Notes under the pieces: generated by a model
What the model was told of the DNA's origin: nothing
The model's database searches: none
What the model saw: only the letters and a program-made list of their open reading frames with translations
Made by a program: the position numbers and the translations under genes
NCBI RefSeq assembly: GCF_014644495.1
Contig: NZ_BMKU01000004.1
Location: 314,948-378,947 of the forward strand
Reading direction: 5' to 3'
DNA length: 64,000 nucleotides
Source of the DNA: Pseudarthrobacter polychromogenes
GTDB taxonomy: Bacteria; Actinomycetota; Actinomycetes; Actinomycetales; Micrococcaceae
Part shown: positions 17,535-26,426 of the stretch, one piece after another
Position numbering within the stretch: position 1 is the stretch's first letter
Layout of the letters: each line of letters opens with the position of its first letter

Positions 17535-18506
17535 ATGAAAGCCATCGTGCAGGACGTCTATGGGACCGCGGACGTGCTTGCGCTGCGGGATATCGCCCGG
17601 CCCGTAGCGGGCGACGGCGAGGTCCTGGTCAGCGTGCGGGCCGCGGGAGTGGAGCAGGGCGTGTGGCACCTGATGACCGGACAGCCCTATCTAATCCGGC
17701 TCTTTGGCTATGGCCTGAAGAAGCCCAAAGTGCCTGTGCGGGGCCGGGAAGTGGCCGGTGTGGTGGACTCCGTGGGAGCCGGCGTGACTCGTTTCAAGGC
17801 GGGTGACGAGGTCTTCGGCACGTCAGAGGGTTCTTTTGCGGAATACGTCTGCGCCAAGGAGGGCCGTCTGGCCAAGAAACCCCGGGACCTGTCCTTCGAG
17901 GAAGCGGCAGCGGCACCCATCTCCGGCGTGACGGCCTTGCAGGCTGTAAGGGACGCCGGCCAGGTTACCGTGGGCCGGAAAGTGCTGGTCATCGGGGCGG
18001 GCGGGGGAGTGGGGTCCTTCGCGGTGCAGATAGCCAAAGCTTTTGGGGCGGATGTGACGGGAGTCTGCAGCACCGGAAAAGTGGAACTGGTCCGGTCCCT
18101 CGGCGCTGACGCCGTCATCGACTACACACGGGAGGATTTTGCTGCCGCCGGGGCGCTGTACGACGTCATCCTGGACACCGCCGGCAACCGTCCGCTCTCC
18201 GTCCTCAAACGCGCCCTCGCCCCGCGGGGCACCCTGGTGCTGGTGGGAGGCGAGCGTGGCGGAAAACTGACCGGCGGCTTCGAAAGGTCATTCGCGGCGC
18301 CCTTGCTCTCACTCTTCTCCCGGCAAAAGTTCAAAGGCCTGGTGTCGAGGGAGACGCACCTTGACCTCGAGGCCCTGGCATCCCTGATCGAAGCCGGAAG
18401 CGTCAAACCCGCCCTGGACAAGGTCTTCCCGCTTGCGGAAGCACCGGCCGCCATCAGGTATCTCCGGGAGGGCCGGAGCCTCGGGAAAGTGGTGGTCAGG
18501 ATCTGA
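17535..18506 (+). CDS. Zinc-independent MDR-family quinone oxidoreductase/alcohol dehydrogenase
   Basis: This 323-residue medium-chain reductase has a GroES-like N-terminal domain (VRGREVAGVVDSVGAGVTRFKAGDEVFG) and a Rossmann domain with VLVIGAGGGVGSFAVQIAKAFGA, the NADPH-binding glycine motif. The cysteine ligands for zinc are not seen, which suggests a quinone oxidoreductase-type reductase. The start at 17535 is set by AAAGGAG at 17521-17527. An in-frame start 63 bases upstream is unlikely. The gene follows the QorB-like gene by 168 bases and is probably separate. Confidence 0.85.
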   Translation: MKAIVQDVYGTADVLALRDIARPVAGDGEVLVSVRAAGVEQGVWHLMTGQPYLIRLFGYGLKKPKVPVRGREVAGVVDSVGAGVTRFKAGDEVFGTSEGSFAEYVCAKEGRLAKKPRDLSFEEAAAAPISGVTALQAVRDAGQVTVGRKVLVIGAGGGVGSFAVQIAKAFGADVTGVCSTGKVELVRSLGADAVIDYTREDFAAAGALYDVILDTAGNRPLSVLKRALAPRGTLVLVGGERGGKLTGGFERSFAAPLLSLFSRQKFKGLVSRETHLDLEALASLIEAGSVKPALDKVFPLAEAPAAIRYLREGRSLGKVVVRI

Positions 18507-18593
18507 TCCACCCGCTGCCGAAGGGCCCTTTCCCCGAACGGGAAAATGTTCCTGGCAACGGAGTCGTGCGTCCCCCTTAAGTGGTCGGGAAGG

Positions 18594-18983
18594 TCAGGTC
18601 AGTTCCTCCATGCGCCGTGCCAGGATGTCGTTCATGGCCAGGAGGCCCACGAGCTGGTTGCCTTCCACCACTACAAGCCGGCTGAGGTGGTATCGGCTCA
18701 TCAGGGCTGCCGCCTGCCGCACGGACAGTTCCCTCTGAATGGTGATGGCCGGGATGGTGGCGGCGTCGTAGACGTTCAGGAGGTCCACATCTCCTTCCTG
18801 GGCGACCACGGTGTCCAGGAGTTCCCGGTAGCTCAGCATGCCGTAGGCGTCGTGGGCATGCTGCCGGTCCACCACGAGGCTCTTGACCTGGCGTTCCTTC
18901 ATCACGGACAGGGCTTCACGCAGCGTGCTGTAGGGGGAGATGGTGACGACCTGGGAGACCATCACGTCATTGACAATAAGCAA
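18594..18983 (-). CDS. CBS-domain protein
   Basis: This 129-residue protein consists of two CBS motifs (about residues 5-60 and 70-129: VNDVMVSQVVTISPYSTLREALSVM and ITIQRELSVRQAAALMSRYHLSRLVVVEG). Such pairs bind adenine nucleotides and report energy or ionic state. I chose TTG at 18983 because AGGAGG lies 6 bases before it; a longer frame would run through the ribosome-binding site. It is the last gene of the DUF1538-PII-CBS operon, 30 bases after the PII gene, and probably helps regulate that membrane protein. Confidence 0.8.
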   Translation of the reverse strand: MLIVNDVMVSQVVTISPYSTLREALSVMKERQVKSLVVDRQHAHDAYGMLSYRELLDTVVAQEGDVDLLNVYDAATIPAITIQRELSVRQAAALMSRYHLSRLVVVEGNQLVGLLAMNDILARRMEELT

Positions 18984-19013
18984 TTTCTTCCTCCTCAAAT
19001 TTGCTGGGCCTGC

Positions 19014-19363
19014 TCAGGCGCCCTCGCGGCGCAGATGCTCCTCAAACCTCACGACCTGCCTCATATCGATCCCCGTCAGATGCTCGATCGGAACAGCGAA
19101 AGCAAGCCCGCGCGACTCTGTTCCCTTCACCAGGATCGAGTGGAGCTCCTTCAGGATTGGTGCGCCCAAATGCGAACCAACCACCATCAGCAACACGGAC
19201 TGGGTGCCTTCGAAGGTCAGGCCGAAGAACGTCTTCCTGGCTTCACCACCAATTCCCTTGCCCGGAAGAATGGTGACCCCCGTAGCGCCGGCCCCTGGGC
19301 GTGTTCAATGATCCTGTCTTCAAGGTCGTCCGGTGCGATGACCACAATGGCGGTGAATTTCAT
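19014..19363 (-). pseudogene. PII-like nitrogen-regulatory-type protein, frameshifted
   Basis: The ATG at 19361-19363 overlaps the stop of the DUF1538 gene as ATGA and encodes MKFTAIVVIAPDDLEDRIIE, a PII-type first strand and helix. The frame then leaves the family sequence at a run of four G (minus strand; bases 19292-19295) and ends early. In the next frame the rest of a PII-like protein follows without interruption: GATGVTILPGKGIGGEARKT, then FFGLTFEGTQSVLLMVVG and HSILVKG...GLAFAVPIEHLTGI. Restoring one G would give a protein of about 116 residues. Either this is a real inactivating deletion, or it is a sequencing error in a G-run. Confidence 0.8.
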
Positions 19364-20844
19364 GCAGGTTCGCTCCTCAGCCGCGGAATCTTCTCCATCA
19401 CCATGGCATACACCATGACGGATATGACAGGGAAGATTGATGCGAAGGCGATCAGGCCGAAACCGTCGATCAACACATCCCTTCCCTCTACAGCCGCTGC
19501 CAACCCAATGCCGAGGGCCGTCACCAAAGGCACGGTGACCTCCGAGGTTGTGACGCCCCCGAGGTCGAAGGCCAGGGCGATGATGTACTTCGGTGCAAAG
19601 AAGACCAGCACGATCGCCACAGCGTAGGCGGCCATGATGAAGTAGTGGAACGGGCCTCCCATCAGGATCCGATAGACGCCACAGGCGATGCCGACGGCGA
19701 CGCCGAGGGCGACAATGACCCGCACGGCGAAGCCGCTGATTCGTCCAGGCGACGCCTCCTGCGCCTGTTCACCGATGGCCACCAGGGCGGGTTCAGCCAT
19801 AGTAGTGGCGAAGCCTATCAGCAGGGCGAAGAGCAGGATCAGGGCCGGCGCGCCCTGTGCTATGAGCTGCTCAGCCATCAGTTTCCCGATGGGAAAGAGA
19901 CCGATCTTGAGTCCAACCACGAATGCGTACAGTCCCACCAGGACCATAACGAAGCCGACGACGACACGCAGCGGGTGCGCCAGCCTGCGCCGCAGTGCCA
20001 CGTACTGGAAGAACAGGACGACGCCCACGATCGGCAGTACCTCCCGGAGCATCGACCCCAGGCCCAGGATCATGCCCACCACCCAGTCAGCGGCGTCCTC
20101 GCTGGATCCGGTCGAGGGGGGTGCCGCTCCAGAGCCGCCAAATGAGTAAACCCAGGTGCCATAGAGCTGGACGCCGATCATCGGCACCATCACGCAGAGT
20201 GCAACGAGGCCGAAACCGTCGGCGAGGACGCTGCGTCCGCGGATTGAATTTGCCAGGCCAAGGCCTATTGCGGTGATGAGCGGCACGCTGACGATATTGG
20301 TGGTGACACCGCCTGAGTCGTAGGCAAGTCCAACAATCTCGGGCGGGGCGATGTACGTCAGTCCCAGCACCAGTGCATAACCGGCAATCAGGAGTTTGTA
20401 CACGGCCCAGCCGCGCAGAACACGCATCACTCCAAGGACCAGGACCAGGCCAACGGACAGGGCGATGACAAAGCGCAGCACCAGCCCGTTGATCCGACCT
20501 CCGCTGACGAGCTGGGCCTGCTCGGCGACGGCGATTACCGCCGGCTCCGCAACGGAGGCGGCAAAACCAACAGCAAATCCAAAAGGCAGCAGCAACACCA
20601 ATGCGCCGCGCCTTACGAATTGATTTGCAAGGTTCTTGCCCACTGGAAAAATGCTGAGGTCCAGGCCGTGCAGGAACAGGGCAATTCCCCCGGCCACGAT
20701 CAGGAGCCCTGCCACCAGGCTCAAGGGATCATCGGGCACCGAACGGAACACCAGCAGCTGAAACATGAAAACTACCGCCACGATGGGCAGCAGGTTTTTG
20801 AGCGCCTTGAGGAATTCATTGCTGAATCGGCTGAGGTGCTCCAT
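19360..20844 (-). CDS. DUF1538 integral membrane protein (putative transporter), tandem domains
   Basis: This 494-residue, very hydrophobic protein has about 12 predicted membrane segments arranged as two homologous halves. Each half repeats a segment like GFAVGFAASVAEPAVIAVAEQAQ / IGFATTMAEPALVAIGEQAQ and another like LAYDSGGVTTNIVSVPLITAIG / LAFDLGGVTTSEVTVPLVTALG. The inverted or duplicated design with conserved Glu-Pro and GGVTT motifs suggests a transporter, but the substrate is unknown. AGAGGA precedes the ATG. The PII-like and CBS genes that follow suggest control by nucleotide or nitrogen status. Confidence 0.85.
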   Translation of the reverse strand: MEHLSRFSNEFLKALKNLLPIVAVVFMFQLLVFRSVPDDPLSLVAGLLIVAGGIALFLHGLDLSIFPVGKNLANQFVRRGALVLLLPFGFAVGFAASVAEPAVIAVAEQAQLVSGGRINGLVLRFVIALSVGLVLVLGVMRVLRGWAVYKLLIAGYALVLGLTYIAPPEIVGLAYDSGGVTTNIVSVPLITAIGLGLANSIRGRSVLADGFGLVALCVMVPMIGVQLYGTWVYSFGGSGAAPPSTGSSEDAADWVVGMILGLGSMLREVLPIVGVVLFFQYVALRRRLAHPLRVVVGFVMVLVGLYAFVVGLKIGLFPIGKLMAEQLIAQGAPALILLFALLIGFATTMAEPALVAIGEQAQEASPGRISGFAVRVIVALGVAVGIACGVYRILMGGPFHYFIMAAYAVAIVLVFFAPKYIIALAFDLGGVTTSEVTVPLVTALGIGLAAAVEGRDVLIDGFGLIAFASIFPVISVMVYAMVMEKIPRLRSEPA

Positions 20845-20984
20845 CGGGTTCCTCTCCCGGTGATGTTCCTTTCAGTGCCTCGGTATTTCAGTGTGCCGGG
20901 AGGGCAAAACAGTGTCCACCCCACAGCGCAGCCTGGCACCCGGCCGGTGCTCGGGCCGGACCGGGATTCCGTCCACGCAGTATG

Positions 20985-20998
20985 TCTGGGATTCCAGA
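20985..20998. promoter_or_regulatory. Putative HutR operator upstream of hutR
   Basis: TCTGGGATTCCAGA, extended by flanking G/C to a perfect 6-bp dyad GTCTGG-N4-CCAGAC, lies about 110 bases upstream of the IclR gene. It matches TCTGwwATwCCAGA, which I recall as the HutR (IclR-family) motif from Corynebacterium, except at the two w positions. A near copy lies upstream of hutG (34844-34857). Confidence 0.6.
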
Positions 20999-21106
20999 CG
21001 CTGGGCATGCTTTGGCAGCGTCTAAAGCACCGTCCAGGGCGCATGGTTAAGTACGGGATACCGGACACGAATCCGAAGCCCGCAAAGCAGCGATGGAGGG
21101 AATGCG

Positions 21107-21940
21107 GTGTTGGACACTGAAGCCAGGCATGAAACCGGTGGTGCAATCCAGATGGCGTCGAAGGGGACATCCAAAGTCCCCGCTGCCGAAAACACCCTGC
21201 GCATCCTCAAACTGCTGGCGTCCCGGCGAGGCCCCATGGCGGCGTCGCAAATCGCTTCCACCCTGGGCCTGCCGCGCTCCAGCGTCTACCACCTGCTGGG
21301 GGTGATGGAAGCCAACGGATTTGTCCTCCACCTCCACGAGGAGCAGCGGTACGGGCTCGGCATCAGCGCGTTCGAGCTCAGCTCCGCCTACTCCAGGCAG
21401 GAGCCGCTCTCCCGACTGGGCCGCCCTTTGCTGGCCTCCCTCGTGGATGCGCTGGGCGAGAGCGCACACTTGGCGGTCCTGCATGGGCGCGACGTGCTGT
21501 ACATCGTTGAGGAGCGCGCCAAAAACCGCCCGTCCCTGGTGACCGACGTCGGCGTCCGGCTCCCCAGCCACCTCACCGCCAGCGGGCGTGCCATCCTTGC
21601 GGCCCTGCCCAAGTCCCAGGTCCGTGCGCTCTATCCGAACGCTGCTGCTTTTACTGCCCGGCACGAGGTGGCGGGCGCCATCATGAAGTACTCGGCGCTG
21701 TCCTCCCACCTGGACCAGGTAAGGCAGCGCGGTTATGCCACCGAACACGGCGAGGTCACGCCAGGCTTTGGCTCCATCGCCGCCGCCGTGACGGATCACC
21801 TGGGATGGCCGACGGCGGCCGTCGCCGTCACTTTCCTCGAGGACAAACTGCCGGCAGAGCAATGGCCGGCGCTCGCCGCGCGGGTCCAGAAAGTGGCCGA
21901 TGAGCTCTCGGTACGTCTCCACGGCCGCCCCGCCAGGTAG
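21107..21940 (+). CDS. hutR: IclR-family transcriptional regulator, probable histidine-utilisation regulator
   Basis: This 277-residue IclR-type regulator has an N-terminal winged helix (about residues 25-85: AENTLRILKLLASRRGPMAASQIASTLGLPRSSVYHLL) and a C-terminal effector domain (LVTDVGVRLPSHLTASGRAILAAL). GGAGGG lies 7 bases before the GTG start. It sits 120 bases upstream of hutU in the same direction, and IclR-family HutR proteins control hut genes in other actinobacteria. The operator-like dyads upstream of this gene and of hutG support that role. The ligand is presumably histidine or urocanate (inference). Confidence 0.82.
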   Translation: MLDTEARHETGGAIQMASKGTSKVPAAENTLRILKLLASRRGPMAASQIASTLGLPRSSVYHLLGVMEANGFVLHLHEEQRYGLGISAFELSSAYSRQEPLSRLGRPLLASLVDALGESAHLAVLHGRDVLYIVEERAKNRPSLVTDVGVRLPSHLTASGRAILAALPKSQVRALYPNAAAFTARHEVAGAIMKYSALSSHLDQVRQRGYATEHGEVTPGFGSIAAAVTDHLGWPTAAVAVTFLEDKLPAEQWPALAARVQKVADELSVRLHGRPAR

Positions 21941-22060
21941 GCCCGTCCGGCCCGTCCGGTATCCCGGACAGCGCCGTTCCGAAGGCCCTGTTTCTGCCGT
22001 TGCGGACGGGCTTTAGTAGATACAGAACTTCCAGCAAAACCACTACATGAAGGAGCCACC

Positions 22061-23770
22061 ATGGCACCCGCCGATTTCACCACCGGTGCCCGCCCGGTCA
22101 AAGCAGCCCGCGGCACCGAGCTCACCGCCAAGTCCTGGCAGACGGAAGCGCCGTTGCGCATGCTCATGAACAACCTGGACCCCGAGGTCGCCGAGCGCCC
22201 GGATGACCTGGTGGTGTATGGCGGCACGGGCCGCGCTGTCCGGTCCTGGGCCGCTTTTGACGCGATCACCCGCACCCTGGAAACCATGGAGAAGGACGAA
22301 ACCCTCCTGGTCCAGTCCGGCAAGCCGGTGGGCGTGTTCCGCACGAACGAATGGGCGCCACGGGTGCTTCTGGCCAATTCCAACCTCGTGGGGGACTGGG
22401 CCAACTGGCCCGAATTCCGCCGGCTCGAGGCCGAGGGCCTGATGATGTACGGCCAGATGACCGCCGGCTCCTGGATCTACATCGGCACCCAGGGGATCCT
22501 GCAGGGCACGTTCGAGACCTTCGCCGCGATCGCCCGCAAGCTCACCGGGGACGAGAACGGCACCCTTGCCGGCACCCTGACCCTCACCGGCGGCTGCGGC
22601 GGCATGGGCGGCGCCCAGCCGCTCGCCGTCACCTTGAACGAGGGCGCGTGCCTGATTGTCGACGTCGACGAGACCCGCCTGCGCCGCCGCGCCGGCAAGC
22701 GCTACCTGGACGAGGTGGAAACGGACCTGGACGCCGCCATCGCCAAGGTCCTCAAAGCCAAGGAGGAGCGGCGTGGCTGGTCCGTGGGCTACGTGGGCAA
22801 TGCCGCCGAGGTGTTCCCCGAAATCCTCCGCCGCCACCGGGCCGGAGAACTGACCGTGGACATCGTCACGGACCAGACCTCCGCGCACGATCCGCTGTCC
22901 TACCTGCCTGAGGGCATCTCGGTGGAGGAATGGCACCGGGAAGCCGAGGCGGACCCGGAAGGCTTCACCAAGAAGGCCCAGGCGTCCATGGCCCGGCACG
23001 TCCAGGCCATGGTGGAATTCCAGGACGCCGGCGCCGAGGTTTTCGACTACGGCAACTCCATCCGCGACGAGGCGCGCAAGGGCGGCTACACCCGGGCCTT
23101 CGAGTTCCCCGGATTCGTCCCGGCCTACATCCGCCCCCTGTTCTGCGAGGGACTGGGCCCGTTCCGCTGGGTGGCCCTCTCCGGTGACCCTGAGGACATC
23201 CGCGTCACCGACGAGGCCATCAAGGAACTGTTCCCGGAGAACAAGCACCTGCACCGGTGGATCGACGCCGCCCAGGAGCGGGTCGAGTTCGAGGGCCTGC
23301 CGGCACGGATCTGCTGGCTCGGCTACGGCGAACGGGCCAAGGCCGGACTGCTGTTCAACCAGCTCGTCAAGGACGGCAAGGTCAAGGCCCCCATCGTGAT
23401 CGGCCGCGACCACCTGGACTCAGGCTCCGTCGCCTCCCCATACCGCGAAACCGAGGCAATGCAGGACGGTTCTGACGCGATTGCCGACTGGCCCATGCTC
23501 AACGCCCTGCTGAACACCGCCTCGGGCGCCACCTGGGTGTCGCTGCACCACGGCGGCGGCGTCGGCATCGGCCGCTCCATCCACGCCGGCCAGGTCTCCG
23601 TCGCGGACGGCACCGACCTCGCCGCCCAGAAACTCGAGCGCCTCCTCACCAACGACCCCGGCATGGGCGTCATCCGCCACGCAGACGCCGGCTACGACCG
23701 CGCACTCGAGGTCGCCAGGGAACGCGGCGTCCGCATCCCGATGCAAGAGACAGCGTCCGAAGCCCACTGA
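22061..23770 (+). CDS. hutU: Urocanate hydratase
   Basis: HutU is an NAD+-dependent hydratase that converts urocanate to 4-imidazolone-5-propionate, step 2 of histidine degradation. At 569 residues it has the usual length, with [38 protein letters not shown] and [20 protein letters not shown] as clear family segments. AAGGAG lies 6 bases before the ATG. It follows hutR and precedes hutH; a palindromic repeat in the hutU-hutH gap may reduce read-through or stabilise the upstream message. Confidence 0.95.
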   Translation: MAPADFTTGARPVKAARGTELTAKSWQTEAPLRMLMNNLDPEVAERPDDLVVYGGTGRAVRSWAAFDAITRTLETMEKDETLLVQSGKPVGVFRTNEWAPRVLLANSNLVGDWANWPEFRRLEAEGLMMYGQMTAGSWIYIGTQGILQGTFETFAAIARKLTGDENGTLAGTLTLTGGCGGMGGAQPLAVTLNEGACLIVDVDETRLRRRAGKRYLDEVETDLDAAIAKVLKAKEERRGWSVGYVGNAAEVFPEILRRHRAGELTVDIVTDQTSAHDPLSYLPEGISVEEWHREAEADPEGFTKKAQASMARHVQAMVEFQDAGAEVFDYGNSIRDEARKGGYTRAFEFPGFVPAYIRPLFCEGLGPFRWVALSGDPEDIRVTDEAIKELFPENKHLHRWIDAAQERVEFEGLPARICWLGYGERAKAGLLFNQLVKDGKVKAPIVIGRDHLDSGSVASPYRETEAMQDGSDAIADWPMLNALLNTASGATWVSLHHGGGVGIGRSIHAGQVSVADGTDLAAQKLERLLTNDPGMGVIRHADAGYDRALEVARERGVRIPMQETASEAH

Positions 23771-23786
23771 CCAGCCCCAAATCCAC

Positions 23787-23846
23787 ATCGATTGCTCCGT
23801 AAGTGTCGTTTAGAGCCCCGAAAACGACAGTTACGGAGCAATCGAT
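23787..23846. repeat. Palindromic repeat, copy 2, between hutU and hutH
   Basis: Arms 23787-23810 and 23823-23846 pair over 24 bases with one mismatch (23803) around a 12-base loop. The left arm begins ATCGATTGCTCCGTAAGTGT and the right arm ends CGGAGCAATCGAT. It is the same element as at 13540-13587, with the loop CCCCGAA shared, but longer by a few outer base pairs. It sits between two co-directional hut genes. Confidence 0.88.
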
Positions 23847-23865
23847 CCACAGAAGCAGGAACACC

Positions 23866-25458
23866 ATGACTACGATTACCCACGAACCGCTGACCGTCAC
23901 CCTCGGCATCAGCGGTGTCACACCGGAGGACGTCGTCGCCGTCGCGCGCCACAACGCGAAGGTCACCCTTTCCCCGGAAGCCCTCGCAACCGTTGCCAAG
24001 GTCCGGGCCCATATTGACGACCTCGCCGCCAGCGACACCCCGGCATACGGAATCTCCACCGGTTTCGGCGCCCTTGCAAACCGGCACATTCCCAACGAAC
24101 TGCGCACGCAGCTGCAAAAGAGCCTGATCCGCAGCCACGCCGCCGGCATGGGTCCGGCCGTGGAGCGTGAAGTGGTCCGCGGCATCATGTTCCTGCGTGC
24201 CAAGACCCTGGCCTCCGGCCGCACCGGCGTCCGTCCCGTGGTCCTGCAAACCATGGTGGACGTCCTCAATGCCGGCATCACCCCTGTGGTCCGCGAGTTC
24301 GGGTCGCTGGGCTGTTCCGGCGACCTGGCGCCCCTGTCGCACTGCGCCCTGGTCCTGATGGGCGAGGGTGAAGCCGCCGGGCCGGACGGCCAGCTTTACG
24401 GCACCGCCGGCCGTCCCGCCGTCGCGGAACTCCTTGCCGCGCACGGCATCGAGCCGGTCATCCTCGCCGAGAAGGAGGGCCTTGCCCTGGTCAACGGCAC
24501 CGAGGGCATGCTGGGCATGCTGCTTATGGCCATCGCGGACCTTCGTCAGCTGCTGACGACGGCGGACATCACCGCGGCGATGAGCGTCGAGGCGCTGCTG
24601 GGCACCGACCAGGTGTTCCTGCCGGAGCTGCACGCCGCACTGCGCCCCCACCCGGGGCAGGCCGCCAGCGCTGACAACATGCTGCGCGTACTCTCCGGTT
24701 CACCGATCGTCGCTTCCCACAAAGTCGGCGATTCCCGCGTGCAGGACGCCTATTCGCTCCGCTGCGCCCCTCAGGTCACCGGTGCGGTGAGGGACACGCT
24801 GGACCACGCGGACCTGGTGGCGTCCCGCGAACTGGCCGCGGCCATCGACAACCCGGTGGTGCTGCCCGACGGGCGGGTCAGCTCCAATGGCAACTTCCAC
24901 GGCGCCCCTGTGGCGTACGTCCTGGACTTCCTGGCCATCGCCGTCGCGGACCTCAGCTCCATTGCTGAGCGGCGGACGGACAGGATGCTGGACCCCGCGC
25001 GGTCCCACGGCCTTCCTGCCTTCCTCGCAGCCGACCCCGGCGTCGATTCCGGGCTCATGATCGCCCAGTACACCCAGGCCGGGCTGGTCTCGGACAACAA
25101 ACGGCTCGCGGTGCCTGCATCGGTGGACTCCATCCCGAGTTCGGCCATGCAGGAAGACCACGTCTCCATGGGCTGGCACGCAGCCCGCAAACTCCGGAAG
25201 GCAGTGGAGAACCTGCGGCGCGTCCTGGCGATCGAGCTGGTGACGTCAGCCCGGGCAGTGGACATCCGCACCCAGCTCTCCGGTGGTGTGCTGACCCCGG
25301 GACCGGCGGGCGCCGCCGTCGTCCGTGCACTGCGGAGCGTGGTGGACGGGCCGGGGACGGACCGTTACCTTTCCCCGGAGCTGGAGGCGGCGGACAACCT
25401 GGTCGCAGCAGGGGAGGTGCGCCGGGCAGTCGAATCTGCCGTGGGTCCACTGGCATAA
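23866..25458 (+). CDS. hutH: Histidine ammonia-lyase
   Basis: HutH deaminates L-histidine to urocanate, step 1 of the pathway, using the self-formed MIO cofactor. The 530-residue protein has the family signature GSLGCSGDLAPLSH, in which the cofactor triad is Cys150-Ser151-Gly152 instead of the common Ala-Ser-Gly. NGTEGMLGMLL, QDAYSLRCAPQV and DNPVVLPDGRVSSNGNFHG are also typical. The start at 23866 follows AGGA; an upstream in-frame start would read through the palindrome. The downstream genes are unrelated, so hutH probably ends the hutRUH segment. Confidence 0.94.
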   Translation: MTTITHEPLTVTLGISGVTPEDVVAVARHNAKVTLSPEALATVAKVRAHIDDLAASDTPAYGISTGFGALANRHIPNELRTQLQKSLIRSHAAGMGPAVEREVVRGIMFLRAKTLASGRTGVRPVVLQTMVDVLNAGITPVVREFGSLGCSGDLAPLSHCALVLMGEGEAAGPDGQLYGTAGRPAVAELLAAHGIEPVILAEKEGLALVNGTEGMLGMLLMAIADLRQLLTTADITAAMSVEALLGTDQVFLPELHAALRPHPGQAASADNMLRVLSGSPIVASHKVGDSRVQDAYSLRCAPQVTGAVRDTLDHADLVASRELAAAIDNPVVLPDGRVSSNGNFHGAPVAYVLDFLAIAVADLSSIAERRTDRMLDPARSHGLPAFLAADPGVDSGLMIAQYTQAGLVSDNKRLAVPASVDSIPSSAMQEDHVSMGWHAARKLRKAVENLRRVLAIELVTSARAVDIRTQLSGGVLTPGPAGAAVVRALRSVVDGPGTDRYLSPELEAADNLVAAGEVRRAVESAVGPLA

Positions 25459-25620
25459 AAGCGAACAATCTTCAGTCCATCGGCACAAAGCGTCCACCTG
25501 CTGAAATTTCCAGCAACACAGACATCGGGCGGACGCGGAGTGTAGTAGAACTGAAGGTGTAGTAAAAGTCACATCAAAGAGGCTGTGGCGCGGAACATAT
25601 ACAAAGGGGTAGAAGTTCAA

Positions 25621-25857
25621 ATGAAAGCACGTGGGGCAGTCCTGTCGAGGCGCAATGCCCATTCCGCCGTTATTTCGGACTGGAGGGGACTCCAGGCCGG
25701 GGAGCGCGTCGAGATCATCAAGCAGGCGCATGTGGTAGCCACCGGTGAGGTGGAAGAGGTGTCCCAGAGCGGAAATGTTCTGTGGCTTGTGCCGGCTGGT
25801 CCGTCCGAAAAGCAGCTCTTTTTGAAGTCCGACGGCGTACAGGTCCGCCGGGCCTGA
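25621..25857 (+). CDS. Small hypothetical protein, beta-rich
   Basis: A 78-residue soluble protein beginning MKARGAVLSRRNAHSAVISDW and containing GERVEIIKQAHVVATGEVEEVSQSGNVLWLV, which looks like a small beta-barrel. Arthrobacter-type genomes often have such proteins, but I know no function. AAGGGG lies 11 bases before the chosen ATG; a GTG at 25585 would add 12 residues. A strong terminator follows directly. Confidence 0.65.
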   Translation: MKARGAVLSRRNAHSAVISDWRGLQAGERVEIIKQAHVVATGEVEEVSQSGNVLWLVPAGPSEKQLFLKSDGVQVRRA

Positions 25858-25879
25858 CAACGTCGGCAACCGCCGACAG

Positions 25880-25919
25880 AAAAGTCCCCGCCATTGCGTA
25901 TGCAGCGGCGGGGACTTTT
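25880..25919. terminator. Intrinsic terminator
   Basis: AAAAGTCCCCGCC (25880-25892) pairs exactly with GGCGGGGACTTTT (25907-25919) around a 14-base loop. A/T tracts on both outer sides let it act for the + gene ending at 25857 and the - gene ending at 25954. Confidence 0.88.
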
Positions 25920-25953
25920 GTCTATGCGCGAAAGGGGCGTCCGTCGCAGGCTG

Positions 25954-26214
25954 TCAGGCGGCGATGGCCTCGTATGTCTCGCCGAAGGGGACCGATTCGT
26001 CCAGGGCTACGGTGTAGCGGCCGGGGTGCAGCCTGGTCACCAGGATGCCGCAGGCCGCGTCCTGGGCCGCAACCCCGATGAGTTCGGCAACTGCTTCTTC
26101 CAGGCCCGTGTGGACGTCGCTCGCGGTGGAGAACTCCAGGTCGATCGACCGGACGGCCGGCGCGTCGGTGGGGGAGGAAGCGGCGGGGACGCGTTCCATG
26201 GTTGCTGTAGTCAT
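25954..26214 (-). CDS. Small hypothetical protein
   Basis: An 86-residue acidic soluble protein: the first 20 residues are Ala/Thr/Pro-rich, followed by a globular part with SIDLEFSTASDVHTGLEEAVAELIG and CGILVTRLHPGRYTVALDESVPFGET. AGAAAG lies before the ATG at 26214. I recognise no family. It is convergent with the small gene at 25621 across a shared terminator. Confidence 0.65.
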   Translation of the reverse strand: MTTATMERVPAASSPTDAPAVRSIDLEFSTASDVHTGLEEAVAELIGVAAQDAACGILVTRLHPGRYTVALDESVPFGETYEAIAA

Positions 26215-26426
26215 GTGTGAACTTTCTGTGTTTCATGCCTGAGGGCCGTTCTATCTTACCTGCTAATCCCGGCAAATGTCAGATGACTGCTGTTTGGAGT
26301 GTCGAACGCCCACCCGAAAATGGCAGGGCAAGTGCGCCACCAGTCACAATAGGGCGCGTTGGCGGCGCGTCAGCGCATCAGCAACGATGGGTACAAACGT
26401 GCAACGTCAGCTCGAAGGAGATCTGG

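Noticed and set aside
25508..25522. GCTGAAATTTCCAGC as a further HutR site
   Set aside because: The half-sites are one base too far apart compared with the sites at 20985 and 34844.
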